The notes beneath the pieces were generated by a model, which was not told the origin of the DNA, searched no databases, and saw nothing but the letters and a program-made list of their open reading frames with translations. This document shows, in pieces, positions 1 to 7,651 of a stretch of DNA of 35,843 bases. Source of the DNA: an uncultured SAR116 cluster alpha proteobacterium (GTDB taxonomy: Bacteria; Pseudomonadota; Alphaproteobacteria; Puniceispirillales; Marisalimonadaceae); the NCBI GenBank assembly GCA_902619805.1, contig CACNGC010000017.1:1-35843 (forward strand), in the 5' to 3' direction. How positions within the stretch are numbered: the first letter of the stretch is position 1; each line of letters opens with the position of its first letter. The position numbers and the translations under genes are program-made.

Positions 1-711
1 TTTAGCATTGATTTTTTAGATGATATTTTAGACAATCTTAAAATTGCCTCTAAAGATAAAGAAGTAAGAGCTATTATTTTAGAAAGTGTCGTTAACGGAA
101 TATTTTCTGCAGGTCTAGATTTAAATCTTTTAATAAATAAGTCAGGATTAGAAATTAGAGAGTTTTTAAAACGCCTCTATATAGATCTTTGGGATATTCA
201 GTATAACATGGGAAAGCCTACAATAGCATCAATCAATGGAGCTGCAAGAGGTGGAGGCATGACATTAGCTATATCATGTGATATGATTATTGCTTCAGAA
301 AAAGCTTCATTTGGATATCCAGAAATAAACTTAGGATTGTTACCTGCAATCCATTTTACACATCTTCCAAGAATTATCGGAAGATATAAAGCATTTGACT
401 TACTTTTTAGCGGTAGAACATTTTACTCTGATGAGGCACTTATGCTAGGGTTAATTAGTCGAAAAGTTTTATCAAGTGAAATTAGAGAAAAAGCTAATGA
501 AATAGCAATAAACTTATCAAAAAAATCACCTACATCAATGAATTTAGGAAGAGCAGCCTTTTTAAGAACTAATGATCTCGATTATAGAAGAGGTGTTGCT
601 AATGCAGTTGAAGATTTTTGTAATGCTGCAACAACCCCAGATGCTCAGGAAGGTTTGAAAGCCTTTTTGGAAAAAAGAGAACCCAAATGGAAAACAAAAC
701 ATCTATACTAA
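1..711 (+). CDS. Enoyl-CoA hydratase/isomerase (crotonase) family protein, 5'-truncated by window edge
   Basis: The reading frame is open from base 1, so the start lies outside the window; the ATG at 208 is internal. Crotonase-fold hallmarks are visible: an oxyanion-hole motif FSAGLDL (about residues 35-41 of the visible part), then KPTIASINGAARGGG and the ISCD segment, then FGYPEINLGLLP. Crotonases act on acyl-CoA thioesters in the cytoplasm (hydration, isomerisation or related chemistry). The position of the first catalytic Glu of classical enoyl-CoA hydratase (GGxxELA) holds Thr here (GGGMTLA), while the second Glu (PEINLG) is kept. This pattern fits an isomerase or another crotonase activity better than a standard hydratase. 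Codon use is AT-rich, like the core genes. Family call is firm; substrate unknown. Confidence 0.9.
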   Translation, partial: FSIDFLDDILDNLKIASKDKEVRAIILESVVNGIFSAGLDLNLLINKSGLEIREFLKRLYIDLWDIQYNMGKPTIASINGAARGGGMTLAISCDMIIASEKASFGYPEINLGLLPAIHFTHLPRIIGRYKAFDLLFSGRTFYSDEALMLGLISRKVLSSEIREKANEIAINLSKKSPTSMNLGRAAFLRTNDLDYRRGVANAVEDFCNAATTPDAQEGLKAFLEKREPKWKTKHLY

Positions 712-781
712 TTTTTAGTTACTAATTGATTTATAGTGATAAAATTTAAAATCATTTATTTAAAATTTATAGGACTAAAAG

Positions 782-809
782 TTTACATTTGTATATTCAT
801 AAATAATAT
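782..809 (+). promoter_or_regulatory. Candidate sigma70-type promoter upstream of DUF1538 cassette
   Basis: TTTACA at 782-787 and TAATAT at 804-809 are spaced by 16 bases and lie about 60 bases before the ATG at 871. The 159-base gap between the crotonase gene and the cassette holds nothing else that I recognise and no clear terminator. In such AT-rich DNA a match of this quality can occur by chance. Confidence 0.3.
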
Positions 810-870
810 TTATTGATTTAGTAGTTTATTACAGTTATTTATACATATTAATTTATTGTAAGGATCAATT

Positions 871-2661
871 ATGGCACGACGCAAAACCATAAGATTTGGT
901 GATTACATACAAGCAATGTCGATCGACAGTCAAAAAGTTCCATATCAAGAATTAATGCCAGAACCATTGTTTGATCGTCATGGTAATGAACATCCACAAC
1001 CTGTTCCAAAAATGAAATTGGGCGGTGGTGATATATTTAAAATTCTGCAACCATATTTGTCCACACGATTTATTGATCAGGCACGTGCAGTTGTTCCACT
1101 TGCAATTTATTTGGGACTATTCCAATATTTAGTTCTTCAAACACCTGTGATGGACGCAAGTATCATTGCAGGCGGATTATTTGCTGTTATGATCGGTTTA
1201 ATGATGTTTATGGAAGGCTTGAAGCTTGGTCTTATGCCTTTTGGTGAGATAATTGGTAATACTTTGCCTCGTAAACTACCATTGGCTGGAGTACTATTTA
1301 TCGCATTCTTATTAGGGATAGGTGTGACATTTGCCGAGCCAGCAATTGGTGCATTACAGGTAGCTGGATCAATTGTTAATCCAGATCAAGCACCTTATTT
1401 ATTTACACTACTCAATGATCGATCTGGTGCGACTGTTTTACTAGTTGGACTTGGCGTTGGTTTGGCAGCCGTTTTGGGTACAGTAAGGTTCTTACGTGGC
1501 TGGAGTTTAAAGCCAATGATTTTTATGAGTGTTACCCCTACTTTGATTTTGAGTATAATTGCTTTCATGGACCCTGAACTAACTAAAATTGTTGGTTTAG
1601 CCTGGGATTGTGGGGCAGTTACAACTGGTCCAGTAACAGTGCCATTAGTCCTTGCACTTGGTATTGGTGTCGCTGCAGCAGCCGGTAAAGGTGCGGATTC
1701 TTCATTATCTGGATTTGGTATTGTGACGTTGGCATCAGTGTTCCCAATTCTGGGCGTATTGATACTAAGCTTTTACACTGCTTATACAGTCCCTGCAGAA
1801 GTCATTATCGAAAAGGCAGCTGAAATAAAATTGGCCGCTCAGACTGCAACCTCTCAACCACAATGGTATGAAGTCACCCCTTGGACTGAAGTAATTTTAG
1901 GTGTGCGAGCCATTGTACCATTGGTGATTTTCTTAGCAGTGGTGCTTTTAGTGATTTTAAGAGAAAAATTGAAAAATGCCTTCATCACCTACTATGGAAT
2001 TATACTAGCAGTCGTTGGAATGTGTATTTTTAACATCGGTTTAACCTACGGTTTAGCAAAACTCGGAGATCAATCGGGTGGATTGATCGCAGGTGCTTTT
2101 ACATCAATTGATGCAATCACAGCAAGTCCGCTTTATAGCATGAGTGTCGGTGTTGGGATTGCAGGTTTGTTTGCTTGGGTTCTTGGTCTTTCAGCTACTC
2201 TTGCAGAACCCGCTCTAAATGCCCTTGGGATGACAGTCCAGAATTTAACAAACGGTGCATTTAAAAAATCCATGTTAATGATAGCTGTAGCATTTGGTGT
2301 GGGTACTGGCATTATGCTAGGTGTTTTGAAGCTTATATATGGATTTCATATAATGTACATTTTAATACCTGGATACACCCTTGGATTGATATTAACCCTT
2401 TTATCGACTGAAGAATTCGTTAATGTTGGTTGGGACTCTGCAGGTGTGACTACTGGGCCTGTAACTGTTCCATTAGTGCTTGCGATGGGTCTAGGATTTG
2501 GAAATGCGCTTGGCTCAACAGACGGATTTGGAATTTTGGCTGCAGCATCAATTTGCCCTATTGTCGCAGTTTTGACACTTGGTATTTATGTACAATTTAA
2601 AGTAAAACGTGAGGAGCGCCGCGTTGCTCGTGAGCTTGCTCTTGAAGGAGAAAAAAAATGA
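871..2661 (+). CDS. DUF1538-family polytopic membrane protein, two tandem repeats
   Basis: 596 residues: a hydrophilic N-terminus (about 1-60), then two homologous hydrophobic halves. Each half carries the same motif pair: TFAEPA (153-158) and WDCGAVTTGPVTVP (245-258) in the first, TLAEPA (443-448) and WDSAGVTTGPVTVP (521-534) in the second. A charged loop (about 305-340) separates them and the C-terminus is basic. This tandem architecture and the AEPA and TTGPVTVP motifs fit DUF1538 (PF07556), a family without an established function as far as I know. The duplicated halves suggest a pseudo-symmetric transporter or channel. A good Shine-Dalgarno (TAAGGA, 859-864) fixes the start. Its stop overlaps the start of a PII-like gene by four bases, implying translational coupling and PII-type control of transport. 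Substrate cannot be read from the sequence. Confidence 0.85.
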   Translation: MARRKTIRFGDYIQAMSIDSQKVPYQELMPEPLFDRHGNEHPQPVPKMKLGGGDIFKILQPYLSTRFIDQARAVVPLAIYLGLFQYLVLQTPVMDASIIAGGLFAVMIGLMMFMEGLKLGLMPFGEIIGNTLPRKLPLAGVLFIAFLLGIGVTFAEPAIGALQVAGSIVNPDQAPYLFTLLNDRSGATVLLVGLGVGLAAVLGTVRFLRGWSLKPMIFMSVTPTLILSIIAFMDPELTKIVGLAWDCGAVTTGPVTVPLVLALGIGVAAAAGKGADSSLSGFGIVTLASVFPILGVLILSFYTAYTVPAEVIIEKAAEIKLAAQTATSQPQWYEVTPWTEVILGVRAIVPLVIFLAVVLLVILREKLKNAFITYYGIILAVVGMCIFNIGLTYGLAKLGDQSGGLIAGAFTSIDAITASPLYSMSVGVGIAGLFAWVLGLSATLAEPALNALGMTVQNLTNGAFKKSMLMIAVAFGVGTGIMLGVLKLIYGFHIMYILIPGYTLGLILTLLSTEEFVNVGWDSAGVTTGPVTVPLVLAMGLGFGNALGSTDGFGILAAASICPIVAVLTLGIYVQFKVKREERRVARELALEGEKK

Positions 2662-3017
2662 AACGTTCATTTACCACATTAACTGAAGCAACACTAATTA
2701 CTGCAGTTGTTCAACATGGTTATGGGGAGATCATTACTGACGCTTTACTAGAGGTAGGAATTCAAGGATCAACCGTGCATGGGGCAATGGGTGTAGGAAT
2801 ACGTGAAAGATTAGGAGCTTTGGGTGTTGCTGTAGATGCCGAAAGAGATGTTGTCAATGTGATGGTTTCAAGTGATGAAGTAGATAGAGTTTTTGAACGA
2901 ATGTTTTTAGCTGGAAAGTTGGATACGCCTGGTATGGGTTTCATGTACGCCACTCCTCTAATGCAGGCTGCCACCTACGTTCCACCTTCCATTTTATCTA
3001 AATATGTAGGTTCATGA
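2658..3017 (+). CDS. PII-like signalling protein, first copy
   Basis: 119 residues. The pattern ITAVVQHGYGEIITDALLEVGI (residues 14-35), a variable loop, then VVNVMVSSDEVDRVFERMF and GKLDTPGMGFMY (86-97) matches the beta-alpha-beta / T-loop / beta-alpha-beta ferredoxin-like fold of GlnB/GlnK, the last segment standing where PII has GKIGDGKIFV. PII trimers bind ATP/ADP and 2-oxoglutarate or other effectors and gate transporters such as AmtB. Here the T-loop-equivalent stretch (about 41-61) has no Tyr, so classical uridylylation is unlikely. A strong Shine-Dalgarno AAGGAG (2645-2650) lies inside the end of the DUF1538 gene. Coupling to that gene makes its product the obvious partner. PII-like superfamily assignment is fairly confident; ligand unknown. 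Confidence 0.75.
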   Translation: MKRSFTTLTEATLITAVVQHGYGEIITDALLEVGIQGSTVHGAMGVGIRERLGALGVAVDAERDVVNVMVSSDEVDRVFERMFLAGKLDTPGMGFMYATPLMQAATYVPPSILSKYVGS

Positions 3018-3018
3018 C

Positions 3019-3405
3019 ATGATTTTTCCTGAAATAAAAACAGACCCTAGGGTACACTATCTTGATTACACTTGGTTAATTTCAGGTATATTGTATGAAG
3101 GTGGTACAGACAAGTTAATTCCTGAAATAATGAAACGTAATATCAATGAAGTTTACTTTTACAACGTGGCTGGAACGATGATCGGACAGAAAACTGTTGC
3201 AGGTGTTTCAGGTTCTTTTGATGTAGAACAATTTCATGTTGTAGTAACAGCTGACCAAGCTGAGAATATATTCGATTTTATTTATCGCTTTTGCGACTTA
3301 TCAGAGCCAAATAAAGGAATAATCTATATGAACAAACTGAAGAAATCCACTAAACATGAACTTCAGGATGATGATCACACAGAGTTAGAGGAAATTACAG
3401 TATAA
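3019..3405 (+). CDS. PII-like signalling protein, second divergent copy
   Basis: 128 residues, one base after the previous gene's stop. WLISGILYEGGTDKLIPEIM (19-38) resembles the first beta-alpha unit of PII; a loop follows (about 50-68), then FHVVVTADQAENIFDFIYRF (72-91) resembles the second unit, and NKGIIYMNKL (98-107) the segment after it. The C-terminal tail (110-128) is strongly acidic. It is too diverged from the upstream copy to be a recent duplicate, so the two may form a hetero-trimer or read different ligands. Known: PII proteins control membrane transporters by inserting the T-loop. Inferred: this copy also acts on the DUF1538 protein. It could instead be another ferredoxin-like-fold protein. 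Confidence 0.6.
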   Translation: MIFPEIKTDPRVHYLDYTWLISGILYEGGTDKLIPEIMKRNINEVYFYNVAGTMIGQKTVAGVSGSFDVEQFHVVVTADQAENIFDFIYRFCDLSEPNKGIIYMNKLKKSTKHELQDDDHTELEEITV

Positions 3406-3416
3406 CAGGTGAAACC

Positions 3417-4169
3417 ATGGCAAAAAAAACTGATTTAATATCTGAAAATAAAACAAATATTCGTAAGAACAGACGTAGGATTTTTGAGCTGGATGCAGAA
3501 GTGTCCACGACATACGCTGAACTCATGCTATTACTAGCTGATATTGAAGAAAATCGTTCGTTACTACAAAGAAATTTTACCTCTGCCTTTATGGGCAACC
3601 GATCAATAGCTATTGACAATGTCAATGATCTGTATGGTTGTCGAATGGCAATGCTTGAAGCACTGGAGCCATCATCTGATGTTCAAACTAATTTCAAGGT
3701 ACGGATGTTAAATCAAGTAAGGATTGAACAACTTGAAAACCGTACTGATCTCAACGATACTTTACGTGACATCGCTACAAAAATGATTGAAGTGAATCAA
3801 ATGTTGCAATCAGTTAACAGTTTGATCACTGAAGCTAATGAGTCAGTAGTTGAACAAGGTGACACCATGATTTCTGAGAATGCTGATTGGGCTGATGGTT
3901 CGATTGCTAAACAAATGAGAAAGGCAACTTCAAATGCAAATGCGCAATTTGTAAAATCTAATACCGAACGATTAGAAAAACTATTAGAAAGAACAAATAC
4001 TGCAGAAAATGAAGCTTCTAATTTGGTAAATCGTGTTGAGGATGATACAAAAGGCATCTTAGAACTCGGTGATGATATTGCTAAACGACGTGAACGCATA
4101 CAAGCTGATCGCGAACGTGTTGTAGCAAACCAGAGACGTACTGCAGATCTACTAATTAAATTAAGATAA
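3417..4169 (+). CDS. Coiled-coil protein of unknown function, last gene of DUF1538/PII cassette
   Basis: 250 residues, starting at the ATG after AGGTGAAACC, 11 bases past the second PII-like gene. It has no signal peptide and no membrane segment. Long heptad-like helices rich in Glu, Arg, Asn and Leu cover about residues 15-60, 95-135 and 170-245, the last ending in a basic stretch (DIAKRRERIQADRERVVANQ). An NRSIAIDNVNDLYG segment (about 61-74) interrupts the helices. I do not recognise the family. Spacing, strand and shared composition place it in the same transcription unit, so a structural or adaptor role for the transporter and PII proteins is plausible but only inferred. Confidence 0.75.
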   Translation: MAKKTDLISENKTNIRKNRRRIFELDAEVSTTYAELMLLLADIEENRSLLQRNFTSAFMGNRSIAIDNVNDLYGCRMAMLEALEPSSDVQTNFKVRMLNQVRIEQLENRTDLNDTLRDIATKMIEVNQMLQSVNSLITEANESVVEQGDTMISENADWADGSIAKQMRKATSNANAQFVKSNTERLEKLLERTNTAENEASNLVNRVEDDTKGILELGDDIAKRRERIQADRERVVANQRRTADLLIKLR

Positions 4170-4192
4170 GAAAATTTTGAAATATCGTAAAG

Positions 4193-4440
4193 ATGTCTTA
4201 TTTAATCGTTAAAAAATACATAAAAATGTAAATTTTTCAATTGGTGTCATTGATGTCTCAAATTTAGTTAATGATTCTTTTCAAGAAATTAAAAACTTAT
4301 GGCTAGATAATTAAGTTACTGTATTTACTAATCAAAATCTCTCTAATAAAGATCATATCAAATTTGGTAATAGGTTTAGTGACTTAGAGATTTATACTTC
4401 TTTTTTAAATAGTTCAACTAAAGATCCTTTGCAAGTGTAA
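4193..4440 (+). pseudogene. Remnant of an unidentified island gene (frameshift plus in-frame stop)
   Basis: An ATG at 4193 opens MSYLIVKKYIKM and stops at once. Shifting frame near 4220 gives NVNFSIGVIDVSNLVNDSF and so on until a TAA at about 4312, after which the same frame stays open through FGNRFSDLEIYTSFLNSS to a TAA at 4438-4440. The amino-acid composition looks protein-like across both breaks, so I read this as one decayed gene of about 80 codons, probably truncated. I do not recognise the family. The rest of 4170-4458 shows nothing else. Confidence 0.35.
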
Positions 4441-4458
4441 GGATTATAAGTATATTTA

Positions 4459-5116
4459 GTGCTGCTTAAGCACTACGGAGGTAAGCTAAAAGTGTCCAGA
4501 ATAACCTTAAGTTTTATTGAAAGAGTATTAGCTGTGTTGCTTAACACATTATGCTCTGGATGGGTACACAAAAATTATGGAAGAATTTATATGGTTGATC
4601 CGCTTCTCATTGATAGTTGGTGTGAGTTGCCAACATATAATTTACTACAGTGGAAATTTTTACGCAGGAGAGTGGGATATATTATGCAAAGATTTGACGG
4701 ATATAAAAAATTTTCAATATACGTATAGTCGATATGTAGATGGGATAGATTGGAGCGATACCGGATCATTTGAGCATATGAAGCAATTTATAGAAAGAAA
4801 TGGGTCTTTTGATGGCTGGCAAAGCGACACTAAGTCAATCGTTGAAAGACACCGACAATTGGATAATTTATATGATTCTGTGAAAAGAGAAGGTCGGCTC
4901 AAATTCCCCTTTGAGGTTAAGCCTCTTGATTATCGTGTTGACGAGGCAATATGCGGTTTGATGACTCGTTCAGGCAAGTTGGTGTTCGGTGGTGCTGGGC
5001 AGCACCGACTTGCTATTGCACGGATATTGAAAATTAAGTTAATACCAATATATCTTGCGGCAGTACATGTAGAAAGAAAAAGTGATTGGCAAGAATATCT
5101 AGAACGGTATCTTTAG
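4459..5116 (+). pseudogene. ParB/sulfiredoxin-fold-like protein gene, frameshifted
   Basis: Two overlapping frames seem to encode one protein. The first (GTG 4459 to 4728) contains GRIYMVDPLLIDSW; the second (ATG 4577 to stop 5116) contains GNFYAGEWDI, RHRQLDNLYDSVKREG and a ParB-like motif GGAGQHRLAIARIL followed by KIKLIPIYLAAVHVERK. Island-type ParB-fold proteins usually have a 'VDP..I' segment shortly before the 'G.FxGEWD' segment, so a single-base shift at about 4640-4665 would restore a protein of about 215 residues. The C-terminal frame alone is 179 residues and could still be translated. Function is unknown; the GxHRxxxA motif is the only strong clue. Its 3' end overlaps the truncated end of the integrase remnant on the other strand. 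Confidence 0.5.
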
Positions 5117-5751
5117 CACACTATCCTCGCCGTTCTTAGTATCTTTAACCTTAAGCAGACGAATATCAAAGTCGACATATTTGCACATAAACTTAACCAT
5201 CTCTCCTTGATGCAATCCTGTTTCAATGGCAATGAATATCAATAGCCTGAGTTTACTTTTGTCTCTGTAAATCCATGCAAAATGACATTGAGTTCGTCCT
5301 TTCCTGGCTTGTATCTCGAGGTTTATTAAGCCTTGGCTTGGATAACAGATCAACAGGATTGGTAGGCGGGTAATACCCCCACTCTATTCGTGCTAACTCA
5401 ATACAGTGCCTTATAAACGTAAAGTCATATATGATGGTTCTTGTACCATCAACTAGCCTAACTTTTTTATAACTCGATATGATTGTTGAAGTTAAATTAC
5501 TTAAGCTAACAACTGATATAGCCCACCTAAGTAGGGTCTTAATCATCCATGTCTCTTGATAATGGCTCTTTTTTAGAAGAATAACTCCTATAAGTAACGT
5601 TTAAGTAATCTTCCAAGGTTACAGACTTATCATCAAAACCAAAAAGACCTGGATCTAATTCTTTCAACTTCATAACGGCCCATCTCAGGGAGTCTTGTTT
5701 AACTGATAATATTTTAGATTGTGATGGATGACTGCGCTTATACCCTAACAA
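5099..5751 (-). pseudogene. Tyrosine recombinase/integrase, degenerate and truncated
   Basis: Three minus-strand frames read as consecutive parts of a phage-type integrase. 5751-5539 gives an N-terminal region with SVKQDSLRWAVMKLKELDPG. 5546-5253 gives the core-binding region FTFIRHCIELARIEWG then NPVDLLSKPRLNKPR. 5353-5099 gives the start of the catalytic domain, LLIFIAIETGLHQGEMVKF and VKDTKNGEDSVLKIPF. Frameshifts fall near 5540 and 5285. The catalytic Arg of the TGxRxxE box is His here (TGLHQGE), and the HxxR and Tyr motifs are missing because the frame ends after the first catalytic block. Its N-terminus faces the 3' end of tRNA-Pro, the usual place for an island integrase. It is certainly non-functional as written. 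Confidence 0.8.
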
Positions 5752-5871
5752 ATCATCTATAATCTCTTATTATTATAAACGCCTTTATGCAACTCTTTGG
5801 ATCAAGTGATTACATTTGAAATAAAGTAGAGAAAAAAAATTAAAGTTACATTTAATATCAAAAAATTATGT

Positions 5872-5948
<77 letters not shown>

Positions 5949-6009
5949 AACAATTCGATTTATACTTTAGAAATCGTCAAAATCAAGCTTTACTTTAAAG
6001 AAATTCAAT

Positions 6010-6477
6010 TTATTTCAATAATTCTTTAAATGGACAGTTAAATTTATCTCCTATTAGGAATGGATAATCTCCAGATTTTAATTCGACCACGAATTTTACT
6101 TTATTTTGACTTTTAATGTAAGTTTCATCAAATGCTTTAGCATTTTTATAAATCTCAATTATTTCACCTTGGTTATTCAAAAAAAATAAATCTAAATTAA
6201 AATATGTATTTTTCATCCAGAAATTTCGAATTTGTCTATTTTTCCAAATAAACAACATTCCTGAATCAGATTTCATGTCTTTTCTATTCATTAATCCATA
6301 AGATCTTTTTTGTTCATTGTCAGCAATTTCTAATGATAACTCTTGAGCATTTTTATTACCAACATTAACACTACAAACAATTTTTTTAAATATTGGACTA
6401 TTAATTTCAGAAAATAAAGAACTTGGAAAAGATATTAGGAAGATTCCTAACATGGTAATTTTGATTTGGTTTAGCAT
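6010..6477 (-). CDS. DUF192 family secreted or periplasmic protein
   Basis: 155 residues with an N-terminal signal-like segment (about 1-24, hydrophobic core MLGIFLISFPSSLFS). The DUF192 pattern follows: SYGLMNRKDMKSDSGMLFIW, then RNFWMKNTYFNLDLFFLN, IIEIYKNAKAF and VVELKSGDY. The family is small, often exported, and has no well-established biochemical role. The start codon overlaps the last seven bases of the histone-deacetylase-like gene upstream (6471-6477), so the two are probably co-transcribed and translationally coupled. It ends 61 bases before the tRNA-Pro gene. Confidence 0.88.
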   Translation of the reverse strand: MLNQIKITMLGIFLISFPSSLFSEINSPIFKKIVCSVNVGNKNAQELSLEIADNEQKRSYGLMNRKDMKSDSGMLFIWKNRQIRNFWMKNTYFNLDLFFLNNQGEIIEIYKNAKAFDETYIKSQNKVKFVVELKSGDYPFLIGDKFNCPFKELLK

Positions 6478-7598
6478 ATTTTTTTAATTTTTAACATTTT
6501 ATCTACAAGAAATAAAATTTCATCCCCTACTGCAGCATTTTTATATTCATCTCTCCAAACACTAATCCATTTATTGGGGATCCCGTTTTTAACTCGTCTA
6601 TTATGCCAAGTAAGAGATTTAAGAAAATCATAACATTGCGGCTTCATCTCTTGGTCTAAATACTCTTCTTTATCGTTTATTAAAACCCAGTTACCAGCCC
6701 AAGCCTTTGCAGTTAAATATGGATTATAGCCACCACCACCCAAGATTATAACATTTTCATTAAGAGACTGAACATCTCTGACTGCCTTCCAATACGCATT
6801 GTTGCTCAAACTAATTCTTGATTGAGGGTCACCATCTAGCATATCAGCCCCAGCTTGAATTATTAAAAGATCAGCTTTCTTGATTTTTAAAAAAGGAGTA
6901 ATAACGTTAGATACTATATAGTCCATTTCATTATCATTAAAATCCTCATTAACAGGAAAGTTTATTACATTGAAAAGTTTGTTATCCTCAAATTTACCAG
7001 TTTTGGGCCATCTGTTTTTTTCATGGATCGATATAATTGACACATTCTCATTTTCAGAAAAAACATCTTGTACTCCGTCACAATGGTGGGCATCAAAATC
7101 TACATAAACGATATTTTTTAAATTAAATTCTAAGGCTTTTAGAATTGCTAAAACACAGTCATTTAGAAAACAAAAGCCGAAAGCTTGTGACTTTCTTCCG
7201 TGATGAGTTCCGCCAGATATATTTAATATTTTTTTTGCCTTTTTATTCACTATCATTTCAACAGCTTTTATAGAGGCTCTAGCAGCAGTTGCCGGTCTTG
7301 AAAAAACCTCTCTAAATATTGGATTACTTCCAATACCAATATTAAATTTCTTCTTAAGATTATCTGGAAGATTTTGATCTTCTTCAGCCTTTTTTAATGC
7401 TTTTACATAATCTAAATCATGAAATTTAATTAACTCACTAATATCAGCAGGTGAATTTTTGATAATTTGATCTTCTTTTACCCATCCCATAAGTTTTATA
7501 AGCTCTACACTTGGCCAAACTCTATCCATGTCGAGAGGATGACCTTTTTCATATCTAGAGCCTCTAAAAATATCACTTGTAAATAAAAAATTCTGCAT
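6471..7598 (-). CDS. Histone deacetylase-family (AcuC/acetylpolyamine amidohydrolase-like) hydrolase
   Basis: 375 residues, full family length. Characteristic blocks appear in order: GHPLDMDR near the N-terminus, the catalytic GGTHHG pair, the zinc-ligand block YVDFDAHHCDG, a GADMLDGDP block supplying the third zinc ligand, and the active-site glycine loop GGGGYN. In bacteria this Zn-dependent family deacetylates acetylpolyamines, acetyl-CoA synthetase lysines or other amides; the substrate cannot be told here. It is divergently arranged with the ABC permease gene (53-base gap) and its 3' end overlaps the DUF192 gene. All catalytic residues I can identify are present. Confidence 0.9.
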   Translation of the reverse strand: MQNFLFTSDIFRGSRYEKGHPLDMDRVWPSVELIKLMGWVKEDQIIKNSPADISELIKFHDLDYVKALKKAEEDQNLPDNLKKKFNIGIGSNPIFREVFSRPATAARASIKAVEMIVNKKAKKILNISGGTHHGRKSQAFGFCFLNDCVLAILKALEFNLKNIVYVDFDAHHCDGVQDVFSENENVSIISIHEKNRWPKTGKFEDNKLFNVINFPVNEDFNDNEMDYIVSNVITPFLKIKKADLLIIQAGADMLDGDPQSRISLSNNAYWKAVRDVQSLNENVIILGGGGYNPYLTAKAWAGNWVLINDKEEYLDQEMKPQCYDFLKSLTWHNRRVKNGIPNKWISVWRDEYKNAAVGDEILFLVDKMLKIKKIC

Positions 7599-7651
7599 TC
7601 TTTTCTATTTAATATATATAATTGACATAAAAATTATTTACTAAGGTTATA

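Larger units (their letters stand above)
712..5871. mobile_element. Probable tRNA-Pro-linked genomic island with degenerate integrase
   Basis: Three observations support an island. A broken tyrosine recombinase (5099-5751) lies next to the 3' end of tRNA-Pro. The genes at 871-4169 use more GC and CGN arginine codons than the flanking genes, which favour AGA; one line of the DUF1538 gene is near 50% GC, against roughly one third in the Mrp genes. Several island genes are disrupted. The left boundary is placed after the crotonase gene only because composition changes there; I found no second copy of the tRNA 3' end that would mark the other attachment site. The recombinase is dead, so the island is no longer self-mobile. 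The DUF1538 cassette could also be older and unrelated to the recombinase. Confidence 0.55.

Noticed and set aside
712-870. Search for a second copy of the tRNA-Pro 3' end as the outer attachment site
   Set aside because: No stretch resembling the 3' end of the tRNA gene was found here, so no att site is claimed.
3797-4099. Minus-strand 100-residue frame opposite the coiled-coil gene
   Set aside because: Ser-rich mirror of the coiled-coil codons; no start signal or recognisable motif.
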